DNA of 64,000 nucleotides from Thioalkalivibrio sp. K90mix (lineage in GTDB: Bacteria; Pseudomonadota; Gammaproteobacteria; Ectothiorhodospirales; Ectothiorhodospiraceae). The first letter of the stretch is position 1. The number at the start of each line of letters is the position of its first letter. Of the stretch, positions 57,672-64,000 are shown piece by piece. A program made the translations under genes and the position numbers. Location: the NCBI RefSeq assembly GCF_000025545.1, contig NC_013889.1, forward strand, positions 124,001 to 188,000, given 5' to 3'. Below the pieces are notes generated by a model. The model was not told where the DNA came from. It saw nothing but the letters and a program-made list of their open reading frames with translations, and ran no database searches.

Positions 57672-60158
57672 TCAAGCGGCCCCGTTGGTCTTGGAAGGGG
57701 CAACCGGTTCCGGGGTGACGTCCCAGATCTGGCTGGCGTAGTCGCGCACCGTGCGGTCGATGGAGAAAAAGCCCATGCGGGCGACATTGTGGATCGCCGC
57801 CTCGGCCCAGGCGGACGGGTCCGCGTACAGGGCATCCGCCCGTTCACAAGCCTCCGCGTAGGCCGAATAGTCGGCCAGCACGAAGAACGGATCGTCCTCG
57901 CGCAGGTAACGCCCCAGTTCGCGGTGGGTATCCGGGTCGTTGCAGGTAAAGAACCCCGATTCGATCATGTCCACCGCGGCTGCCAGGTCGGGTGTGCGCT
58001 CCAGGATGGCGGATGGCCGTTCGCCACGGGCGCGGTGCTCGACCACTTCCTCGGCGGTCATCCCGAAGATGAAGACGTTCTCGTCGCCAACCGCATCGCG
58101 GATCTCGATGTTGGCGCCATCCAGCGTGCCGATGGTCAGGGCCCCGTTCAGGGCCAGTTTCATGTTGCCGGTGCCGGAGGCCTCGAAGCCGGCGGTGGAG
58201 ATCTGCTCGGAGATGTCAGCGGCCGGGATGATGATGCTGGCGGAGCTGACTTCGTAGTTCGGGAAGAACACACACTTCAGGCGATCGCCAACGGCCGGGT
58301 CGTGGTTCACGATGTCGGCTACCTCGTTGATCACCTGGATGATCGCCTTGGCGCGGGCGTAGCCCGGTGCGGCCTTGCCGCCGAACAGCACCACGCGCGG
58401 CGGGATGTCCTCGCCGGCGCGGATGCGGCGGTACAGGTCCACCACGTGCAGGAGCTTCAGCAGCTGGCGCTTGTACTCGTGGATGCGCTTCACCTGAACG
58501 TCAAAAAGCACGTCCGGATTCAGCTCCACGCCGGTGCGTTCGCGCACCAGGTCCGCGAGCCGGGCCTTGTTGGCACGCTTCACCGCCATGAATTCACGCT
58601 GCAATTCCGGATCGGTGGCGTAGGGTTCCAGTGCGCGCAGGCGCTCCAGGTCGTATTGCCAGTCGTTGCCGATACGCCGGCCCAGGAGTTCGGTCAGGGC
58701 CGGGTTGGACTGGATCATCCACAGTCGTGGCGTCACGCCGTTGGTCACGTTGACGAAGCGTTCCGGCCAGAGCTCAAAGAACTCCTCGAACAGGGTCTCC
58801 TGCAGCAGGCGCGTATGCAGTGCGGCGACGCCATTGATGTGGTGCGAGCCGACCACCGCCAGGTGCGCCATGCGGACCCGGCGCTCGCCTTCTTCGTCGA
58901 TGATCGACAGGCGCGCCAGGCGGTCATTGTCCCCCGGGTAGCGGTGCCGCACCTCCTCCAGGAACTCGTGGTTGATCTGGTAGATGATGCCCATGTGGCG
59001 CGGCAGCACGTGCTGCATCAGCGGGACCGACCAGGTCTCCAGCGCCTCGGGCATCAGGGTGTGGTTGGTGTAGGCGAAGGTCCGCCGGGTCAGATCCCAG
59101 GCGCGATCCCAGGGCACTTCGTGGTGGTCGACCAGCAGCCGCATCAGTTCGGCCACGGCGATCGCGGGGTGGGTGTCGTTCAGCTGGATCGCGGCCTTGT
59201 CCGGAAGGGCATCCAGCGGGTAGCCCAGCCCCAGGTGGCGTTCGAGGGCGTCCTGTAGCGAGGCAGAAACAAAGAAGTATTCCTGCTTCAGGCGCAGTTC
59301 CTTGCCGATCGCGGTAGCGTCGTTCGGGTACAGCACCATGGAGATGGTCTCGGACTCGTTCTTGTCCGCGACCGCCCGGATGTAATCCCCTTCATTGAAG
59401 TAGCGCAGGTCGAAGTCGCGGGTTGCCTTGGCGGCCCACAGGCGCAAGTTGTTTACGTTGCGCCGTCCGTAGCCCGCGGTCGGATAGTCGTAGGCCATGG
59501 CCAGGACTTCCTCGCCGTCTTCCCAGGTATAACGGGTCTCGCCGTTTGGATGATGGTGCTCGACCACGTAGCCGTAGAAGTGGATCGAATACTTGCGATC
59601 CGAACGCGGGAACTCCCAGGGGTTGCCGTAACGCAGCCAGTTGTCCGGGTGCTCCACCTGGCGGTAGGGTTCGAACTCCTGGCGGAACATGCCGTATTCG
59701 TAGCGGATGCCATAGCCATAGCCGGGATAGCCCTGGGTGGCCAGTGACTCCAGGATGCAGGCCGCGAGTCGCCCGAGGCCGCCGTTGCCCAGGGCCGCGT
59801 CGTCTTCGAGATCCACGATCTGGTCGAGATCCACGCCGAGATCGCTCATCGCCTGGCGCGCCTCGTCGAGGATGCCCATATTGCGCAGATTCGCCTCGAG
59901 CATGCGCCCGATCAGGTACTCCATCGACAGGTAGTAGACGCGCTTGACGTCCTCTTCGGCGAACTGGCGGCGGGTCAGCAGGCGGCGCTCGACCATGCGC
60001 TCGCGGATGGCGAAGGCCAGGGCCTCCAGCCAGTCGCGGTGGGTGGCTTTGCGCGGGTCTTCGCCCACCACGCGGACGACGGCATCGCGAATCGATTGCC
60101 GCAGGCCCTCCACGTCGTTGGGGAGGTGGGGCAGGTGTGTCACTTCGGGGGCGGCCAT
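57672..60158 (-). CDS. glgP: Glycogen phosphorylase
   Basis: Releases glucose-1-phosphate from glycogen, 828 residues. The PLP-binding Lys is in EASGTGNMKLALNG, and the GGLGRLAACILESLATQGYPGYGYGIRYEYG block marks the active-site region. The start at 60158 (MAAPEVTH) is supported by GGAGACC upstream; the longer reading to 60233 would begin inside the inverted-repeat element. That element starts only 18 bp upstream of the ATG, so it lies in the promoter or leader of this gene. Confidence 0.96.
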   Translation of the reverse strand: MAAPEVTHLPHLPNDVEGLRQSIRDAVVRVVGEDPRKATHRDWLEALAFAIRERMVERRLLTRRQFAEEDVKRVYYLSMEYLIGRMLEANLRNMGILDEARQAMSDLGVDLDQIVDLEDDAALGNGGLGRLAACILESLATQGYPGYGYGIRYEYGMFRQEFEPYRQVEHPDNWLRYGNPWEFPRSDRKYSIHFYGYVVEHHHPNGETRYTWEDGEEVLAMAYDYPTAGYGRRNVNNLRLWAAKATRDFDLRYFNEGDYIRAVADKNESETISMVLYPNDATAIGKELRLKQEYFFVSASLQDALERHLGLGYPLDALPDKAAIQLNDTHPAIAVAELMRLLVDHHEVPWDRAWDLTRRTFAYTNHTLMPEALETWSVPLMQHVLPRHMGIIYQINHEFLEEVRHRYPGDNDRLARLSIIDEEGERRVRMAHLAVVGSHHINGVAALHTRLLQETLFEEFFELWPERFVNVTNGVTPRLWMIQSNPALTELLGRRIGNDWQYDLERLRALEPYATDPELQREFMAVKRANKARLADLVRERTGVELNPDVLFDVQVKRIHEYKRQLLKLLHVVDLYRRIRAGEDIPPRVVLFGGKAAPGYARAKAIIQVINEVADIVNHDPAVGDRLKCVFFPNYEVSSASIIIPAADISEQISTAGFEASGTGNMKLALNGALTIGTLDGANIEIRDAVGDENVFIFGMTAEEVVEHRARGERPSAILERTPDLAAAVDMIESGFFTCNDPDTHRELGRYLREDDPFFVLADYSAYAEACERADALYADPSAWAEAAIHNVARMGFFSIDRTVRDYASQIWDVTPEPVAPSKTNGAA

Positions 60159-60176
60159 TCGGCGGTCTCCAGAACT

Positions 60177-60461
60177 AGGGAAACACTGATCCATGTACAC
60201 GCTCGCGCTCGAGTCGCTTTTGCGCGCGAACAAGGCGCGGTGACCGCCGTGCAGTCATTCTGCACAAGGGAGCCGCAACGCCGTGCGCGCGCCAGTTTTT
60301 GATTACAACGGGCGGCCGAGCCCCTTCGGGGTTGGCACCCCGGGTTCCCCGATCCTGCGTTGCGCCGCTTGCGGGTAGAACCACTACCCGCTGCACGACG
60401 CGCCTGGCCTCGGAAAACCTGGGGTACCAACGCGAGCGTGTACATTAATCAGTGTTTCCCT
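60177..60461. mobile_element. 285-bp element with 31-bp terminal inverted repeats, MITE-like
   Basis: The left end (60177-60207, starting AGGGAAACACTGATCC) and right end (60431-60461, finishing ATCAGTGTTTCCCT) are inverted copies with two mismatches in 31 bp. The interior has no gene but several hairpins: GTGCAG/CTGCAC, CCCC-TTC-GGGG, GGGTAG/CTACCC, and a larger CGCAACGC/GCGTTGCG pairing. This resembles a non-autonomous transposable element. No clear target duplication is seen. It fills the 326-bp gap between glgP and purD. Confidence 0.7.
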
Positions 60462-60484
60462 GGGGTGTGGACCGCCGCCCGGGA

Positions 60485-61774
60485 TCATCCCTCGCGAGCG
60501 ACGGCGCGATAGCCAATATCTGTCCGGCAGTATATATCCTCGAAGTGGATCCGGTGCACGGCCTCGTAGGCCTTTTTCTGGGCGGATTTCACGTCCCTTC
60601 CAAGGCCCACGACGCAGAGCACGCGGCCCCCGGCGGTCACGACTGCGCCGTCTTCGCGCGTTGCGGTCCCGGCATGAAATACGTAAGCCTCGGGGTTGTT
60701 CTCCACCGACTCGAGTCCGGTGATCACATCGCCTTTGCGGTAGGCGCCCGGGTAGCCTCCGGCGGCCAGCACCACGCCGAGGGCGACGCGGGCATCCCAG
60801 CGGGCCTCGATCTGGTCCAGTCGTTCGTCCAGCGCGGCCTCGACCAGGTCGGCCAGGTCCGATTCCAGGCGGCTTAGGATCGGCTGGGTCTCCGGGTCAC
60901 CGAAGCGGCAGTTGAATTCCAGCACCTTCGGGTTGCCCTCGGCGTCGATCATCACGCCGGCATAGAGGAAACCGGTATAGCGTTCGCCGTCGGCGGCCAT
61001 GCCGCGCACGGTTGGTTCGATGACCTCGCGCAGGATGCGCGCGTGCAGCGCGTCGGTGACCACCGGGGCCGGCGAATAGGCACCCATGCCGCCGGTGTTC
61101 GGGCCCTGGTCGCCGTCGTCGCGTGCCTTGTGGTCCTGCGAAGAGGCCAGCGGCAGCACATGCTCGCCGTCCACCATGCAGATGAAGCTCGCCTCCTCGC
61201 CACGCAGGAACTCCTCGATCACCACGCGATGCCCGGCCTCGCCAAAGGCATTGCCGGCCAGCATGTCGCGCACCGCGGCGCAGGCTTCGTCTTCGGTCTG
61301 AGCCAGGATTACGCCCTTGCCGGCGGCCAGGCCGTCGGCCTTGACCACGATCGGGGCCCCGTGGGCACGGATGAAGTCCAGCGCGGCGGATTCATCCTCG
61401 AAGCTGCCGTAGGCGGCGGTGGGGATGCCGTGGCGCTGCATGAAGTCCTTGGCGAAGCTCTTGGAGCCCTCGAGCTGCGCGGCCTTTGCCGAGGGACCGA
61501 AGCAGCGCCGCCCGGCGGCGCGGAAGGCATCCACCACGCCGGCAACCAGCGGCGCCTCCGGGCCGACTACCGTGAATGCAATGTCCTCGCGCTCGGCCAG
61601 GGCCAGCAGGCCGTCGATGTCGGTGACGCCGATCTCGACGTTTTCGCACTTCGCGGTACGCGCGGTGCCGGCATTGCCGGGGGCGACCAGCACGCGCTGG
61701 ACACGCGGGGACTGGGCGAGCTTCCAGGCCAGGGCGTGTTCGCGTCCGCCGTTGCCGATAACGAGTACGTTCAT
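60485..61774 (-). CDS. purD: Phosphoribosylamine-glycine ligase PurD
   Basis: ATP-grasp enzyme that joins glycine to phosphoribosylamine in purine synthesis, 429 residues. The N-terminal block is [20 protein letters not shown], the ATP-grasp region contains [13 protein letters not shown], and a later motif is [12 protein letters not shown]. purH lies 13 bp upstream on the same strand, and purH-purD is a common bacterial pair. Confidence 0.97.
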   Translation of the reverse strand: MNVLVIGNGGREHALAWKLAQSPRVQRVLVAPGNAGTARTAKCENVEIGVTDIDGLLALAEREDIAFTVVGPEAPLVAGVVDAFRAAGRRCFGPSAKAAQLEGSKSFAKDFMQRHGIPTAAYGSFEDESAALDFIRAHGAPIVVKADGLAAGKGVILAQTEDEACAAVRDMLAGNAFGEAGHRVVIEEFLRGEEASFICMVDGEHVLPLASSQDHKARDDGDQGPNTGGMGAYSPAPVVTDALHARILREVIEPTVRGMAADGERYTGFLYAGVMIDAEGNPKVLEFNCRFGDPETQPILSRLESDLADLVEAALDERLDQIEARWDARVALGVVLAAGGYPGAYRKGDVITGLESVENNPEAYVFHAGTATREDGAVVTAGGRVLCVVGLGRDVKSAQKKAYEAVHRIHFEDIYCRTDIGYRAVAREG

Positions 61775-61787
61775 GATGGGTCCCGGA

Positions 61788-63353
<1,566 letters not shown>

Positions 63354-63830
63354 GCGGGGCCTCGAAATCGCGTCAAAACGATCATTATATCGAACGTTCG
63401 GGGCCGGTGGCCCGGCCCGGGCCCGGGGCGGCGCGCCCGGCCTCAGCTTGTAATTTTTGCGCAAAACCTTCAGGGTATAAAAACGATTTCGGACACAACG
63501 CCCGCGTTCAGACGCAGCGCGCGGCGCCGTAAACGATCCCCGAGCCAGGCGGGATGGGCCCGCCAGACCACGGCTCGGCATCCGGGTAACGAATGACCCT
63601 CCGGATGTACAGGATGAACCGGCCATGCCGGTGCCGGGCGCTATTACAACGCGCCCGTTGCATTGCTTCCCGAACACCAGGCCTGGCCTGGGCGGATCGG
63701 GCGAATGGCGAGACCGCCGGGATATGCGGGGGTCGCGGTTCTCTGCGTTTGCGCGGTGTTGTGCCGACGGATCGGCCCCGGGCCGTCCGTTCACGCTTAC
63801 GACAGCAGCAAAAAGCCAAGAGGAATCAGC
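63354..63830. promoter_or_regulatory. Divergent intergenic region with two short palindromes
   Basis: No gene is evident in these 477 bases between purH and the betaine methyltransferase. Two exact palindromes stand out, CGAACGTTCG at 63391-63400 and TTTTGCGCAAAA at 63455-63466. The second lies in the only AT-rich part, just before TATAAAAACG (from 63476), which may hold a promoter. The remaining 350 bp up to the methyltransferase start would be an unusually long leader. I see no known riboswitch there. Confidence 0.4.
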
Positions 63831-64000
63831 ATGTCCGCGAACATCAAGAACGATCAGGATTTCGGCGAGAAGCCGACCGAGCGTCGCGATACCGAGAACT
63901 ATCGCAACGAGTACACCACCGGTTTCGTCGACAAGTGGGATGACCTGATCGATTGGGACAACCGCGCCAAGAGCGAAGGCACCTTCTTTATCGAGGAGCT
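63831..64000 (+). CDS. gsmt: Glycine/sarcosine N-methyltransferase (partial, start only)
   Basis: The first 56 residues of a SAM-dependent methyltransferase run to the window edge. The block [22 protein letters not shown] closely recalls the N-terminus of glycine sarcosine methyltransferases of Ectothiorhodospira and Halorhodospira, which make dimethylglycine on the route from glycine to betaine. AAGAGGAA precedes the start. The SAM motif lies outside the window. A sarcosine/dimethylglycine methyltransferase gene would be expected next. It matches the BCCT transporter as part of osmotic adaptation. Confidence 0.82.
   Translation, partial: MSANIKNDQDFGEKPTERRDTENYRNEYTTGFVDKWDDLIDWDNRAKSEGTFFIEE

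Noticed and set aside
63448-63481. Sigma-70 promoter for the betaine methyltransferase
   Set aside because: TATAAA at 63476 is a fair -10 element, but the nearest -35-like hexamers (TTGTAA at 63448, TTGCGC at about 63457) give spacings of 22 and 13 bp, both poor.

Overview
The window is a continuous stretch of high-GC chromosome with closely packed genes. It most likely comes from a haloalkaliphilic, sulfur-oxidizing gammaproteobacterium of the Ectothiorhodospiraceae (Thioalkalivibrio/Halorhodospira-like). That is an inference from gene content. soxYZ and a cytoplasmic SoeABC sulfite dehydrogenase point to sulfur lithotrophy. A full cbb3 oxidase locus points to respiration at low oxygen. A BCCT betaine transporter plus the start of a glycine/sarcosine N-methyltransferase point to betaine-based osmoadaptation. 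Acidic tails on several proteins fit a salty habitat. The order of the housekeeping genes is typically gammaproteobacterial.

Layout. 1-5137 (minus): hslV(partial)-xerC-DUF484-dapF-methyltransferase-lysA-lptM, a lysine/cell-wall and recombination block. 5450-6254: soxYZ behind a hairpin-rich leader. 6405-11911: hisB-hisH-hisA-hisF-hisE (no hisI between hisF and hisE) running into tatABC. 12050-13965: gpmI and a cupin. 13982-16218 (minus): an FHA protein and a membrane Ser/Thr kinase with a HAMP domain. 16350-18631: a small membrane protein, a diguanylate cyclase and a predicted outer-membrane barrel. 18782-20840 (minus): thiC with its TPP riboswitch. 20948-22912: a DUF47 protein and a Pit phosphate transporter. 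23015-28993: moaA divergent from soeABC.

29071-30118 is the oddest part. An ANR/FNR-type box sits in front of a 44-residue DUF3149 gene. Next come four copies of a roughly 110-bp structured repeat. Each copy begins with the 3'-end sequence of the adjacent tRNA-Arg(CCG) gene, and the hairpins covary between copies. 30309-38556 carries a diheme cytochrome c, comM, ubiK, a pteridine reductase, midA, tsaD, plsY and bioH-bioC. 38553-47844 is the ANR/FNR-boxed ccoNOQP-ccoG-fixH-ccoI-ccoS locus, ending in an undescribed 34-residue membrane peptide. 47951-51570 (minus) is ftsY-ftsE-ftsX-rpoH, with a perfect CIRCE operator in front of rpoH. 51624-57667 holds two M16 peptidase-like genes, rsmD, the BCCT transporter and a beta-hydroxyacid dehydrogenase. 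57672-63353 (minus) is glgP, a 285-bp element bounded by 31-bp inverted repeats, purD and purH. 63831-64000 is the start of the betaine-synthesis methyltransferase.

How it fits together. SoxY carries a Tat signal, so the Tat genes nearby would serve the sulfur system. MoaA feeds molybdenum-cofactor synthesis for SoeA. SoeABC should pass sulfite electrons to quinone and onward to the cbb3 oxidase, whose assembly factors (CcoG, FixH-like, CcoI, CcoS) follow directly. The best candidates for undescribed biology are the tRNA-linked structured repeat array, the boxed DUF3149 peptide, the 34-residue peptide after ccoS, the CIRCE-controlled rpoH and the inverted-repeat element upstream of glgP.
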